Shown here piece by piece: positions 17,382-26,272 of a stretch of DNA of 64,000 bases. The notes beneath the pieces were generated by a model. The model did no database searches. It saw only the letters and a program-made list of their open reading frames with translations, and had not been told where the DNA came from. Within the stretch, counting starts at the first letter, position 1; each line of letters starts with the position of its first letter. A program made the translations under genes and the position numbers. Location of the stretch: contig NZ_JAUJZH010000019.1 in assembly GCF_030486595.1 (NCBI RefSeq), positions 62,001-126,000 on the forward strand, given 5' to 3'. The DNA comes from Variovorax ginsengisoli (lineage in GTDB: Bacteria; Pseudomonadota; Gammaproteobacteria; Burkholderiales; Burkholderiaceae_C).

Positions 17382-18146
17382 ATGACTGAAAAGCACGAAG
17401 TACTTGAATCTTTCTGGAGATCCGCTTGGGAACGAACGCCTACGCCTATGCAATGGGCTGGCCAACTTTCTGTTGATGAAGGCAGTCTTATTCAGATTCA
17501 AGTGGGAGATCGCTATGAAGCCCACGGAATTCGCCGATTTGGTTGGAAGGTTGCAGCAACCAACAAGGCTGTTCAGCAACAACTCGGAGTTTCCGAGCCT
17601 GGATTCGGATCGATTTATGAAAATAAAGTGCTTTGGTCTGGGGCTGCCTTAGCTTCGAGCCAGCTTATTCAGCCGCACATTGAATGCGAGCTGGCATTTC
17701 TGCTCAACAAAAATATCAAATCTGCCCGTACGCTTGAAGACATGGCTGAGTCTGTTGATTTTGTATACCCAGCATTCGAATACATCGAGAAGCGTGTAAC
17801 GGTTCTCGATATGGGCGTGGCTTTTGCTGACAACGCGGAACACACGGGAATCGTTCTAGGCCAGCCCGTCAGGCATCAAATCGATAGAGACTACAGGCAA
17901 GTCGTTTGTACGTTGTTCAAAAACACATCACTGATTGACTCCGCTCCCGGTGAGGTTGTGTTGGGAAATCCGCTGAATTCGATCTTGTGGCTAAAGCAGC
18001 GGCTGGAGAAATACCAGCGTCAGCTTACTGAAGGCATGGTCGTCATGACTGGTTCATTTCTGCGTCAGCTTCCTGTTTCATCGGGAGATCACATTCGAGC
18101 CGAGTTCTCCGGGCTCGGTGTTGTGGACGTTAATGTGGTTAATTAG
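17382..18146 (+). CDS. 2-keto-4-pentenoate hydratase-like (MhpD family)
   Basis: 254 aa with the layout of MhpD/DmpE-type hydratases: GWKVAATNKAVQQQLGVSEPGFG, IECELAFLL with the metal-binding Glu pattern, VYPAFEYIEKR and a late GEVVLGNPLNSILWL. These enzymes add water to 2-hydroxypenta-2,4-dienoates in meta-cleavage pathways; close relatives are decarboxylases or fumarylpyruvate hydrolases. Base composition is AT-richer than the flanking core genes, in common with the whole 14-21 kb run. Confidence 0.8.
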   Translation: MTEKHEVLESFWRSAWERTPTPMQWAGQLSVDEGSLIQIQVGDRYEAHGIRRFGWKVAATNKAVQQQLGVSEPGFGSIYENKVLWSGAALASSQLIQPHIECELAFLLNKNIKSARTLEDMAESVDFVYPAFEYIEKRVTVLDMGVAFADNAEHTGIVLGQPVRHQIDRDYRQVVCTLFKNTSLIDSAPGEVVLGNPLNSILWLKQRLEKYQRQLTEGMVVMTGSFLRQLPVSSGDHIRAEFSGLGVVDVNVVN

Positions 18147-18200
18147 ATTAAATTTTCCCACGGGTGAATTGTTTTAAATACTTACGAAATTGGAATTAAT

Positions 18201-19061
18201 ATGAAGATTGCGCGCTTCTCAGAGCACGGTCGCGATGGCTTGGCCGTAGCCCTTGATGGAATGGACTTTAAAGGACTTTTCTTAGATAAATTGGGCATCG
18301 CTGGCGATCTGCAGACCGCGCTGGAAGGTGGCCCGAACGCCATCCGAAAATTGACGCGCACTCTTTCACTTGGCGAAGATGTTGATTTGGCGCAGGTTTC
18401 GCTTAGACCGCCGCTGCTCTCGCCAGAAAAAATCATTTGTATTGGTCTGAATTATGTGGATCACTCGGCTGAAAGTGGATTTGTGCCGCCAGCTTATCCG
18501 ACTGTATTCTCTCGTTTCAATTCAAGTTTGATCGGCCATGGAGATCCGATTGAAAGGCCTCAGACGTCAGAGCAGCTTGACTACGAGGGTGAAATTGCGT
18601 TTGTGATTGGAATCGGCGGGCGAAACATTTCAAAATCGACAGCGCTCAAACATGTTTTTGGTTATTCATTGTTCAATGACGCGTCATTGCGTGACTATCA
18701 AACCCGGACGCCACAATGGACTATCGGCAAAAATTTCGACAAAACAGGTGCGTTTGGCCCGTATCTCGTGACAGCTGACGAGTTGCCCGAAGGTGCAAAG
18801 GGACTGTCGCTGCAAACTCGCCTAAATGGCAATCTGGTGCAAGACGGAAACACGGACGATCTGATTTTCGATATTCCTACGCTGATCGCCGAATTGAGTG
18901 CGGTTATGACTTTGCGCCCAGGTGATGTTGTCGTCACAGGAACGCCAGCTGGCGTGGGCGCTGCACGCAAGCCGCCGCTGTGGATGGTCCCTGGCGATGT
19001 TTGCGAGATCAGTGCAAGCGGGCTAGGAACTCTTCGAAATCCGATTGTCGCTGCGGGTTAA
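18201..19061 (+). CDS. fumarylacetoacetate hydrolase family protein
   Basis: 286 aa. FAH-fold motifs are IICIGLNYVDHSAES, LDYEGEIAFVIG with metal-binding acidic residues, GYSLFNDASLRDYQ and TGTPAGVGAARKPP. The family cleaves C-C bonds in acylpyruvates or decarboxylates and hydrates related acids. It starts 54 bp after the MhpD-like gene. Together they point to cleavage of a 2,4-diketo or 2-oxo-dienoic acid intermediate, but the order of reactions is inferred. Confidence 0.87.
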   Translation: MKIARFSEHGRDGLAVALDGMDFKGLFLDKLGIAGDLQTALEGGPNAIRKLTRTLSLGEDVDLAQVSLRPPLLSPEKIICIGLNYVDHSAESGFVPPAYPTVFSRFNSSLIGHGDPIERPQTSEQLDYEGEIAFVIGIGGRNISKSTALKHVFGYSLFNDASLRDYQTRTPQWTIGKNFDKTGAFGPYLVTADELPEGAKGLSLQTRLNGNLVQDGNTDDLIFDIPTLIAELSAVMTLRPGDVVVTGTPAGVGAARKPPLWMVPGDVCEISASGLGTLRNPIVAAG

Positions 19062-19184
19062 AGGAATGACGCTGACCGATAAGAGGTCGCTCCGCCTAGC
19101 GAGGGGAATATTCCTGCAAAGAGATCTACGCATCGCCCGGTAATCTCTACTTCCTTTTTGAACACCAGACTTGAGGTTAAAGCA

Positions 19185-20279
19185 ATGATCAACAGATCTT
19201 TGAAAATCCGAAGCATTTCCGCCAGGCCAATCGTCATCAAGCTCAAACGACCCATTGTTACGCGAATGGGTTCGTTTGCTGATTGGCCCATTGTCTTGGT
19301 TGATTTGATGACGGAAGATGGTGTGATTGGTCGCAGCTATCTGCAGCCTTACATCATTAAATCTATGCGTTATTTGGTAGCTGCTCTTGAAGATGTCGGG
19401 GCGATGCTTAAAGGTCAAGCTGTGTCGCCGATTGACTTGTTCAATGCAGTCCGGAAATCGCTTCATTTAATTGGTTATGAAGGTTTCTCAATGATTGCTG
19501 CTTCAGGTGTCGACATGGCGGCATGGGATGCGCTTTCAAAGAGCGCGCAACTCCCGTTGTGTGCAATGCTTGGTGGCTCTGTCGGCTCAGTCAAATGCTA
19601 CAACACTAACGGTCTTTGGCTTCAGGAACCAAGGGCCGCGGCCGAAGAAGCTAAGGAACTTATGGATGAAGGTGGATTCACCAGCTTGAAGATGAGATTG
19701 GGTCGAGAAAAGATAGCTGATGACCTTGCCACTCTCGATGCAGTTCGAGAGGCGGTTGGTGATGAAGTTGATTTAATGGTTGATTTTAATCAGGGTCTTA
19801 ACCTCGCCGAGGCTCTACAGCGATGTCATTTGATTGACGATCATGGACTGATCTGGATCGAAGAACCACTGCTTTATGACAACTTTGATGGATATGCGCG
19901 CCTAGCGGCAGATCTTAAAACTCCTCTGCAAATGGGCGAGAACATTTACGGGTCGCGGGAGCTGTACAAATCAATTCAAAAGAAGGCATCTGATCTAGTC
20001 ATGCTGGATCTAATGCGCATCGGCGGCGTAACTGGATGGACGCGAGCGGCTGCTATTGCGGGTGCCGCAGGGTTGCCCTTATCGTCCCACGTTTATCCCG
20101 AGGTTTCAGCACATATGATGCGAGTGTCGGAAACCGCCCATTGGCTAGAGTGGAATGACTGGCACAACGTAATATTGCAGACCCCGTATGAGGTCAAGGG
20201 CGGAAATCTCCTAATTCCCGATGTCCCCGGCGTGGGATTGGAATGGGATGAAAAAGCTGTTCAGCATTATCTAATCTAG
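19185..20279 (+). CDS. mandelate racemase-like enolase superfamily enzyme
   Basis: 364 aa from the ATG at 19185 (GAGG at 19173-19176); a TTG start 27 bp upstream is less likely. The alignment to Pseudomonas mandelate racemase from memory is nearly gap-free. Metal ligands MR D195, E221 and E247 are conserved, as are the D270/H297 dyad (VMLDLMRIGG, SSHVYPE), E317 (HWLEWND) and K164. However, K166, the (S)-specific base, is Arg here (SLKMRLG). An epimerase or acid-sugar/hydroxy-acid dehydratase acting from the His face is possible. It sits within the low-GC catabolic run. Confidence 0.85.
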   Translation: MINRSLKIRSISARPIVIKLKRPIVTRMGSFADWPIVLVDLMTEDGVIGRSYLQPYIIKSMRYLVAALEDVGAMLKGQAVSPIDLFNAVRKSLHLIGYEGFSMIAASGVDMAAWDALSKSAQLPLCAMLGGSVGSVKCYNTNGLWLQEPRAAAEEAKELMDEGGFTSLKMRLGREKIADDLATLDAVREAVGDEVDLMVDFNQGLNLAEALQRCHLIDDHGLIWIEEPLLYDNFDGYARLAADLKTPLQMGENIYGSRELYKSIQKKASDLVMLDLMRIGGVTGWTRAAAIAGAAGLPLSSHVYPEVSAHMMRVSETAHWLEWNDWHNVILQTPYEVKGGNLLIPDVPGVGLEWDEKAVQHYLI

Positions 20280-20422
20280 CAGCCCACGCGGAGCATTGCA
20301 TACACATCATTTCACATCTTTCCCCACTCAGGTTGCGGCTGCAACTTAAAGCGCTAATTGAACCTAATCCCGTGACGATTAGAGCCTGCAGCATATTTTT
20401 CACTTTTCGTATTTAATTGATC

Positions 20423-21241
20423 ATGACAAATAGCATAGATACTCCTTCGCGTTACAGAATGCCGACGGTGTTTGGACCCAGTCCCGGACCGCGCCAAGGA
20501 CCGAATGGAGAAAGATTTGACCTTAGTGATGCGCCGCGCACTATCGCTTCAATCAGCTTTTTAACGGATGAAGCTGAGCTTCGCAAATTGCTGCCGCCGA
20601 ATTGCGAACTCGACGGTGAACCCATCGTCACTGTGGAACATGTGACGTTGACAGAACTTGAGTGGCTCGCCGGGCGCGGTTATTCACTGCTTTCGGTTTC
20701 ATATCCAGTCCGCTACCGCGGCGCTAGCGAATCAGTTCGCGGGTCATTCATGTCTGTCCTATGGGAAAACCGATGTGAACCAATCCTTACTGGCCGTGAG
20801 GAACTAGGATTTTCGAAGCTGTACTGTGAGCTGCCAGAGCCCCGAATCCTACAAGGGACTCGACTCCACACGGCCGTTTGGGAAGGGCACGAATTTATCC
20901 GGATGGCATTCAGCGACTTGGTGGTCGGGGCGCCGCCGAAGTCACCGGAAAGTGATGGAATTCTGCACCATCGCTACATCCCTAGCCTGCGCCAAGTAGG
21001 CGAAGCCGCTGTTGACGAAATGGTGTTGTCTCCACAAGTCAGTTCAGCCAAGCCTCGATATACCTCTTTTGTTTCAGGTATTGGAGAAGTCAAATTTATC
21101 CGCTCTACATGGGAGGAGCTTCCAACTATGTTTCACATAGTGAATGCACTTGAAAGTCTGCCAGTGCTTTCACCGCGTTTTAGCTATATCGCCGAAGTGC
21201 GAGGCGCTACCGATCTTTCTGAGCAGCGAGTACTGGGATGA
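20423..21241 (+). CDS. acetoacetate decarboxylase-family protein
   Basis: 272 aa from the ATG at 20423. The N-terminus (RMPTVFGPSPGPRQGPNG), the mid motif LSVSYPVRYRGASE and TGREELGFSKLYCELPEP with a Lys at the place of the Schiff-base lysine fit the acetoacetate decarboxylase superfamily. Members include decarboxylases and retro-aldol or cyclase enzymes, so the reaction is uncertain. It follows the racemase-like gene after 143 bp, on the same strand. Confidence 0.8.
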   Translation: MTNSIDTPSRYRMPTVFGPSPGPRQGPNGERFDLSDAPRTIASISFLTDEAELRKLLPPNCELDGEPIVTVEHVTLTELEWLAGRGYSLLSVSYPVRYRGASESVRGSFMSVLWENRCEPILTGREELGFSKLYCELPEPRILQGTRLHTAVWEGHEFIRMAFSDLVVGAPPKSPESDGILHHRYIPSLRQVGEAAVDEMVLSPQVSSAKPRYTSFVSGIGEVKFIRSTWEELPTMFHIVNALESLPVLSPRFSYIAEVRGATDLSEQRVLG

Positions 21242-21615
21242 TCGATTTGGCATGTGCATTCTGAGTCCCATGCGATGTATCCAACGCGGCTTGAACTATT
21301 GGACAGGTTTGTTAGTCGGCCCGCTTCAAAGTTCGCAATGCAGGTGCACACGCGGTTGCGTTGCCCAACCTTTGGATTGCGCAGTGCAGTTTGATGGGAA
21401 TGCAGGCAGATTGAACTCGCCAGGCGAACTGATACCAGGCGCCTGAGCATACGAATCGATGCGAATCAGAACATCGATGCACCTTGAAACAGCTTACGCA
21501 GACCATCTTTAATCGAACTCTCAATAGAACGGCATATCAGGGGATCCTGCTTGTTCTGGCATTCATAAAGTCAAAAATAGAGTTCACCTTCGAGAACGTC
21601 CACATCGGAAACGCT
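21242..21615. other. intergenic stretch between AAD-like and ADH genes
   Basis: No conserved frame, RNA gene or clear terminator was recognised. An open frame continues upstream of the ADH ATG but has no ribosome-binding site or homology. It probably contains the ADH promoter. Confidence 0.4.
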
Positions 21616-22668
21616 ATGACACTCGCGCATGCTTATGCGGCCCAGTCCGCCACCACCCCACTCGCACCGTTCACTTTCCAGCGTAGATTTCTGACGGCGC
21701 GGGATGTTGCCATTGACATTTTGTACTGCGGCGTCTGCCACTCTGACCTGCACACCGCAAGGAGCGAATGGGGCCCGTCGGTATATCCCTGTGTGCCTGG
21801 CCATGAGATCGTCGGACGTGTGAGTGAAGTGGGAACGGACGTTTCAAAATTCAAAGTGGGTGACTTCGTCGGCGTGGGCTGCATGGTGGATAGTTGCCAG
21901 CACTGTCAACCTTGCGCTCAAGGTCTCGAACAGTACTGCGACAACGGCATGACCGGGACCTACAACAGCCAGGAACAAGTGTCGCGCGCCAATACGTTGG
22001 GCGGATACTCGGACCACATCGTGGTATCTGAAAAATTTGTCCTAAGAATCTCACACCACGAAAAGGCCCTAGCTGCTGTAGCGCCATTGTTGTGTGCGGG
22101 CATCACAACTTATTCGCCTCTGCGCTACTGGAAGGTTGGTCCGGGCCAGAAGGTGGGTATTGTTGGGCTGGGCGGGCTTGGGCACATGGGGATAAAGATC
22201 GCGACAGCGCTGGGTGCGCACGTCGTCCTATTTACCACTTCGCCTAGCAAGACCGAGGACGCGCTGCGGTTGGGAGCCAAGGAAGTCGTTGTTTCGGAGA
22301 ATGCCGACGCATTGGCGATCCATAGCAACAGCTTTGACTTCATTCTCGATACGGTCGCGGTCGCTCACAACTTGGATCCGCTAGTGACACTGCTTAAGAT
22401 GAACGGCACTTTGGTCTTGGTTGGGATACCGAGTTCGCCGAATCCTTCGCCCGGCGCATTTGGCCTCATCAGCAAACGACGCAGTATCTCCGGGTCGATG
22501 ATCGGCGGCATTGCTGAGACTCAGGAGATGTTGGACTTCTGCGCGAAACACAACATCGTCTCTGACGTCGAGATCATCAAGATGCCGCAAATCAACGAGG
22601 CCTATGAGCGGATGCTCAAAAGTGATGTCAAGTACCGCTTCGTCATCGACATGGCAACGGTGCGTTAA
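21616..22668 (+). CDS. zinc-dependent alcohol dehydrogenase (cinnamyl-ADH type)
   Basis: 350 aa from the ATG at 21616 (MTLAHAYAAQ). The catalytic Zn site is CGVCHSDLHT and GHEIVGRV, structural Zn Cys residues lie in CQHCQPCAQGLEQYC, and the NADP-binding motif is GLGGLGHMGIKIA. This is the YahK/CAD branch of medium-chain dehydrogenases, which reduces aldehydes with NADPH. It is the last complete gene before an IS3 remnant. Base composition is closer to the core than the preceding genes, so it may have joined the island separately. Confidence 0.9.
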   Translation: MTLAHAYAAQSATTPLAPFTFQRRFLTARDVAIDILYCGVCHSDLHTARSEWGPSVYPCVPGHEIVGRVSEVGTDVSKFKVGDFVGVGCMVDSCQHCQPCAQGLEQYCDNGMTGTYNSQEQVSRANTLGGYSDHIVVSEKFVLRISHHEKALAAVAPLLCAGITTYSPLRYWKVGPGQKVGIVGLGGLGHMGIKIATALGAHVVLFTTSPSKTEDALRLGAKEVVVSENADALAIHSNSFDFILDTVAVAHNLDPLVTLLKMNGTLVLVGIPSSPNPSPGAFGLISKRRSISGSMIGGIAETQEMLDFCAKHNIVSDVEIIKMPQINEAYERMLKSDVKYRFVIDMATVR

Positions 22669-22789
22669 CTCGCGCTAGTCAATCTGGCTGTGTTAATTGA
22701 AGTGGAATCGGCGGGTGGACCAACCGTGTCAGAGCTTGCGAGCATATTGGCCGGTTCGATCGAACTTACCTGCGCCATGGGCTGCTGCC

Positions 22790-23009
22790 GATTGCGTGGA
22801 CACCGACCCAAGCTTCTTGAACTCAATCGGACTGACCAGCCGAGTTTCAATTGACGTCGAGTAGGGTTGTAGAGCCGCTCGATGTAGTTGAACACGTCCG
22901 CACGTGACTGGTACACCGGTACACCTTCCTGGCCGTGCGCTCGGCGCTCGGTCTTCAATGAACTGAAGAAGCTCTCCATCGCCGAGTTGTCCTTGTCTCC
23001 GCGGCTCAT
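22790..23009 (-). pseudogene. IS3-family transposase C-terminal remnant (third, different element)
   Basis: The minus-strand frame shows DNSAMESFFSSLKTERR, SRADVFNYIERLYNPTRRQLKLGW, the catalytic Glu region and end of an IS3-group OrfB (IS2/IS911-like pattern). It lacks the N-terminal D-D part. It differs in sequence from the remnants at 77 and 13,470. Confidence 0.75.
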
Positions 23010-23111
23010 GCTGCAGGTGATACGTAAGCCGTCAATAAGCCACGCCCTACCGCATTGATCGAGAAGGCGATAGATGTTCGAGCTTCATCAAACAAGAAGG
23101 AGCACGTATTG

Positions 23112-23246
23112 ACCAGCATCCCCAAGATCGACCCGAAGCGTTGGCAGCCGCACCTGCAGCGGGCCAGACGCGAGGGCAAGAGCGTGGCTCGCATACGCGA
23201 GCGAGCAAAAATACCAATTGTTGACCCGCAACATCTCGCGAAGTGA
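23112..23246 (+). pseudogene. IS66-type small accessory ORF remnant
   Basis: A short frame (SIPKIDPKRWQPHLQRARREGKSVA) resembles the first residues of small helix-turn-helix accessory proteins of IS66-type elements. Homology ends after about 30 residues and the frame terminates at 23,246. It sits beside the IS3 remnant, marking a mobile-element scrap heap. Confidence 0.4.
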
Positions 23247-23277
23247 AGCTACGCTGACGTGGATGCTTGTCAGGCGC

Positions 23278-23784
23278 TCATTTTCCTAGCGGATCCCCTG
23301 AGCTCAGCGCGGTTGAAGAAGGATCTCTGTCTTCTCGTTCGAGCGCGCGCGAAACGAAGTCGTGCGGGCCGAGCGTGCGACCGTCCTGTGATTTCAACTC
23401 AAGTGGGCGGAGTTTTTCGTGCGTTTGTCGGTCCACCAGATCGTAGGAGAGTTGCCCGGGAGGGAAACAGAATTCTTCTCCCCATTGCCAAAGCGAGGCG
23501 ACCACTAGGTAGAGCCGTTCACCTTTCTCGGTCAAGACATACTCTCTATAGGACGATCCATCGGAGGCGGGTGCCGTGGTGAGAACGCCGCAGGCAACCA
23601 GCTTCCGCAGACGCGTGGTCAAGATGTTCTTCGCTAGTCCTAAGCTCCGTTGAAACTCCCCAAAACGCCGCGTTCCCGCCAAGGCGTCACGAACAATCAG
23701 CAGCGACCACCAGTCACCAATTGACTCGAGGGATCGCGCGATCGCGCAAGTGCTGGTTTCCAGCGTTGTACGCTTGCCCTTCAT
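23278..23784 (-). CDS. HxlR-family transcriptional regulator
   Basis: 168 aa. The HxlR signature includes a conserved early Cys (STCAIARSLESIGDWW), SLLIVRDALAGTRRFGEFQRSLG and an LTTRLRKLVACGVL winged HTH, with a C-terminal extension of about 50 residues. HxlR proteins often sense electrophiles or redox through cysteine. The gene diverges from the saccharopine-dehydrogenase-like gene, with twin 17-bp palindromic boxes between them. Confidence 0.88.
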   Translation of the reverse strand: MKGKRTTLETSTCAIARSLESIGDWWSLLIVRDALAGTRRFGEFQRSLGLAKNILTTRLRKLVACGVLTTAPASDGSSYREYVLTEKGERLYLVVASLWQWGEEFCFPPGQLSYDLVDRQTHEKLRPLELKSQDGRTLGPHDFVSRALEREDRDPSSTALSSGDPLGK

Positions 23785-23903
23785 CTCACTCCTTCATGCC
23801 GATGTGTGCATGCCAGTGGCTTGTTGCTATAGACGATCCACGTTCCGACAGCGCCGCAGTCACTGTGGTGTCCTGGTTTGCATCGATTCGTACTCAAGCC
23901 GTA

Positions 23904-23960
23904 GGTTGCAAAAATAAACCAAGCAGAGTACCATCTGGGCGGTGGTTGTAAAGTTAAACC
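23904..23960. promoter_or_regulatory. twin HxlR operator candidate
   Basis: Two 17-bp boxes of form GGTTG-N7-AAACC (GGTTGCAAAAATAAACC at 23904, GGTTGTAAAGTTAAACC at 23944) repeat with a 40-bp period in the divergent promoter between hxlR and the saccharopine-dehydrogenase-like gene. Confidence 0.6.
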
Positions 23961-24073
23961 GATTTGTTGAGGCATTTCGCGATGGGGCGCCCCGATGACG
24001 CCTGCGAGGAATGCTTGCCAGCTCGGGCAAATTGGAGCGAAGAGCACATGCGATTAGCTAGAGGGAGCCTGCC

Positions 24074-25213
24074 ATGAACCCGGCGGCGGAGTTCGACATT
24101 ATTGTCTTTGGGGCGAGCGGCTACATCGGCCGACTCGTCGCGGAGCATTACGCGCGGCACTATGGCGTGGGCGGTAAGGTGAAGTGGGCCATCGCCGGTC
24201 GCAGCCAAGCGAAATTGGCAGAGGTGCGCGATCAGCTCGGGGCGCCGAAGGACATGCCGCTGGTGGAGGCCAACGCGAACGACCCGGCTCAACTCGCCTC
24301 GATGATCGCGCGGACCAAGGCGATTGTCTCGACCGTCGGACCCTATCAGTTCTACGGCTCAAACTTGGTGGCCGCCTGCGCGGCTGCTGGGGTCGATTAT
24401 TTAGACTTGTGTGGCGAGCCCGCCTGGATTCGTCAGATGATCGATACGCACGAGGCGACGGCGAAGGCGTCTGGCGCACGGATCTTATTCTCATGCGGGT
24501 TCGATTCGCTGGTGTTCGAGCTTGGAGTCTATTACGCCCAAGAGACGGCTAAGGCGACGCTGGGCGCCCCCGCGCCGCACGTGAAAGCTCGGCTGCGGGC
24601 CATGCAAGGCGGCCCTTCGGGGGGCTCTGTCGCGAGTGTGATGGCCACAATGGCGGCGGTTCAAAACGATGCTGTGCAGCGCGCGGTCTTCATGAGCCCG
24701 TTTGGCTTAACGCCTGGCTTCGAGGGGCCAACCCAACCTCAAGGCGACGCGGTCAGAGATGACCCCGACGTGGGGCCCGTTGGGCCGTTCATCATGGCGG
24801 CGCTCGATACCAAGAACGTCCATCGCTCGAACCTCTTGATGGGTCATCCTTATGGCAGGGATTTCCTTTACGACGAGATGGTGGTTGGCGGTGGCGAAAT
24901 ACCGAGCGTAGGGGATATGAGCCTCCTGCCCAAGCCCGGCGAGGGGCCGACTAAGGATGAGCGTGAGGCCGGCTTTTACGACATCCTGTTCATCGGAATC
25001 GGAGCGGACGGGCGGAAGGTGCGCACGTCAGTGAAGGGCGATATCGACCCCGGTTATGGCGCGTCATCAAAAATGCTCGCTGAAACGGCGATCGCTCTGA
25101 TGGGTGCGCCGGATGTGCCAGGTGGCATCTGGACCCCTGGCGCTGCGCTGCGCGGCAGCCTGGTCGAGCGATTGAGGCGGCACGCCGGCGTGAGCTTCAG
25201 CGTTGAGGAATAG
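24074..25213 (+). CDS. saccharopine dehydrogenase-like / trans-acting enoyl reductase family oxidoreductase
   Basis: 379 aa. The N-terminal Rossmann motif FGASGYIGRLVAEHYA and AIAGRSQAKL are followed by VSTVGPYQFYGSNLVAACAAAGVDYLDLCGE, typical of the saccharopine-dehydrogenase NADP-domain family that includes mycobacterial trans-acting enoyl reductases. A reductase on a lipid-like or small carbonyl substrate is possible; the true substrate is unknown. It is divergent from HxlR and probably induced when HxlR releases the twin boxes. The tautomerase gene follows after 89 bp. Confidence 0.83.
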   Translation: MNPAAEFDIIVFGASGYIGRLVAEHYARHYGVGGKVKWAIAGRSQAKLAEVRDQLGAPKDMPLVEANANDPAQLASMIARTKAIVSTVGPYQFYGSNLVAACAAAGVDYLDLCGEPAWIRQMIDTHEATAKASGARILFSCGFDSLVFELGVYYAQETAKATLGAPAPHVKARLRAMQGGPSGGSVASVMATMAAVQNDAVQRAVFMSPFGLTPGFEGPTQPQGDAVRDDPDVGPVGPFIMAALDTKNVHRSNLLMGHPYGRDFLYDEMVVGGGEIPSVGDMSLLPKPGEGPTKDEREAGFYDILFIGIGADGRKVRTSVKGDIDPGYGASSKMLAETAIALMGAPDVPGGIWTPGAALRGSLVERLRRHAGVSFSVEE

Positions 25214-25302
25214 CTGTTCAAACCATCGTGGCCAGATAGGCGTGCCACTCTGATGTTCGTTTTTCGCCAATTCATCCCCAAACCACAGAAAAGGAAAAAA
25301 CC

Positions 25303-25704
25303 ATGCCACTCGTTCGCGTAACTATGCTGAAGGGTAAGTCTTCAGAATACATCAAGCAGCTATCACAGAGCATTTATGAAGCCCTCGTTGAGGCTTATCT
25401 CATGCCTGAGAACGACATGTTCCAGATCATCGAACAGTTGGAGCCCGGGACGCTTATATACGATCGACGATTTGGGATCGACGGCGAGCGAAGTGACGAT
25501 TTCATCCTCATCAACATCGAGTCCGACGCAAGGCGGCGTGATGAGAAGAAGGCGTTTGTGGCCCGTCTCGTGGAGAAGCTTTCGGTATTACCAGGCCTGT
25601 CGCCGGACGATGTTTTCGTCCGCCTCTCGGCGAACACCGTAATGGAAGATTGGTCGTTCGGGGGCGGCAAGGTTGCCTCCGACATCGAATATCCGGCGGG
25701 ATGA
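25303..25704 (+). CDS. tautomerase family protein
   Basis: 133 aa. The initiator Met precedes Pro (MPLVRVTMLKG); after Met removal Pro1 would be the general base of the tautomerase superfamily. The length is about double that of 4-oxalocrotonate tautomerase, as in the Tautomerase_2 group. Its place next to redox genes of an HxlR unit suggests processing of an enolisable carbonyl compound. Confidence 0.85.
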   Translation: MPLVRVTMLKGKSSEYIKQLSQSIYEALVEAYLMPENDMFQIIEQLEPGTLIYDRRFGIDGERSDDFILINIESDARRRDEKKAFVARLVEKLSVLPGLSPDDVFVRLSANTVMEDWSFGGGKVASDIEYPAG

Positions 25705-25844
25705 GATGCGGGCGGTTGGCGGCTCCTCAAGATGATCGAAAGATCGACCGCCAAGTTGCTCGAGAAGCGGCGAACCTTTCTCGATGTTCTTCCTGTGAAT
25801 GTCGGGTCATTTCCCAGTGGAGCCTTTCAAAGTGTCCTCGACCC

Positions 25845-26189
25845 CAAATGACGTTCTGTTTCGCGCCTGCCGCGTGGAGTCATTTGAACGTGGCATGGCG
25901 AAAACGGCCTCAACCATCACCGGATGGGCGAAAAAGCCCTTGGGGGCGCCGACCATCAGCGTCGATGCTATTGGACATAACAACGAGTTCCTCAGCACAC
26001 ACAGGCGGAGAGCGCTCAGAAGCCGCAAGCCTCGACCAATTGGTCGATCGGACGGAGTGCGAGGAGTTCGATCTGATCGCTGTCGGACGAGTCCCAATGT
26101 GCGATATCCACTGGACAGAGAAGGTAGGCGCCAACCCTGGCTACGCTATGAAAGAGTTCGATCCCGCCGCAATTGGCGTACTCGTATAA
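25845..26189 (+). pseudogene. NADH:flavin oxidoreductase (OYE) C-terminal remnant
   Basis: Two plus-strand frames joined by a frameshift near 26,000 give the end of an OYE-family protein: ESFERGMAKTASTITGWAKKPLGAPTIS, GHNNEFLS, then SLDQLVDRTECEEFDLIAVGR and KVGANPGYAMKEFDPAAIG to a stop at 26,189. The FMN-binding Gly-Arg region (AVGR) is present, but the N-terminal 200 residues are missing. Confidence 0.65.
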
Positions 26190-26272
26190 GAGTGGCTTCG
26201 TGCGACACACCAATCGCTCAAGTCTCTGAACGACCAGCAATGTAACTACAAACAACTGAAAGGGCTAACTTC

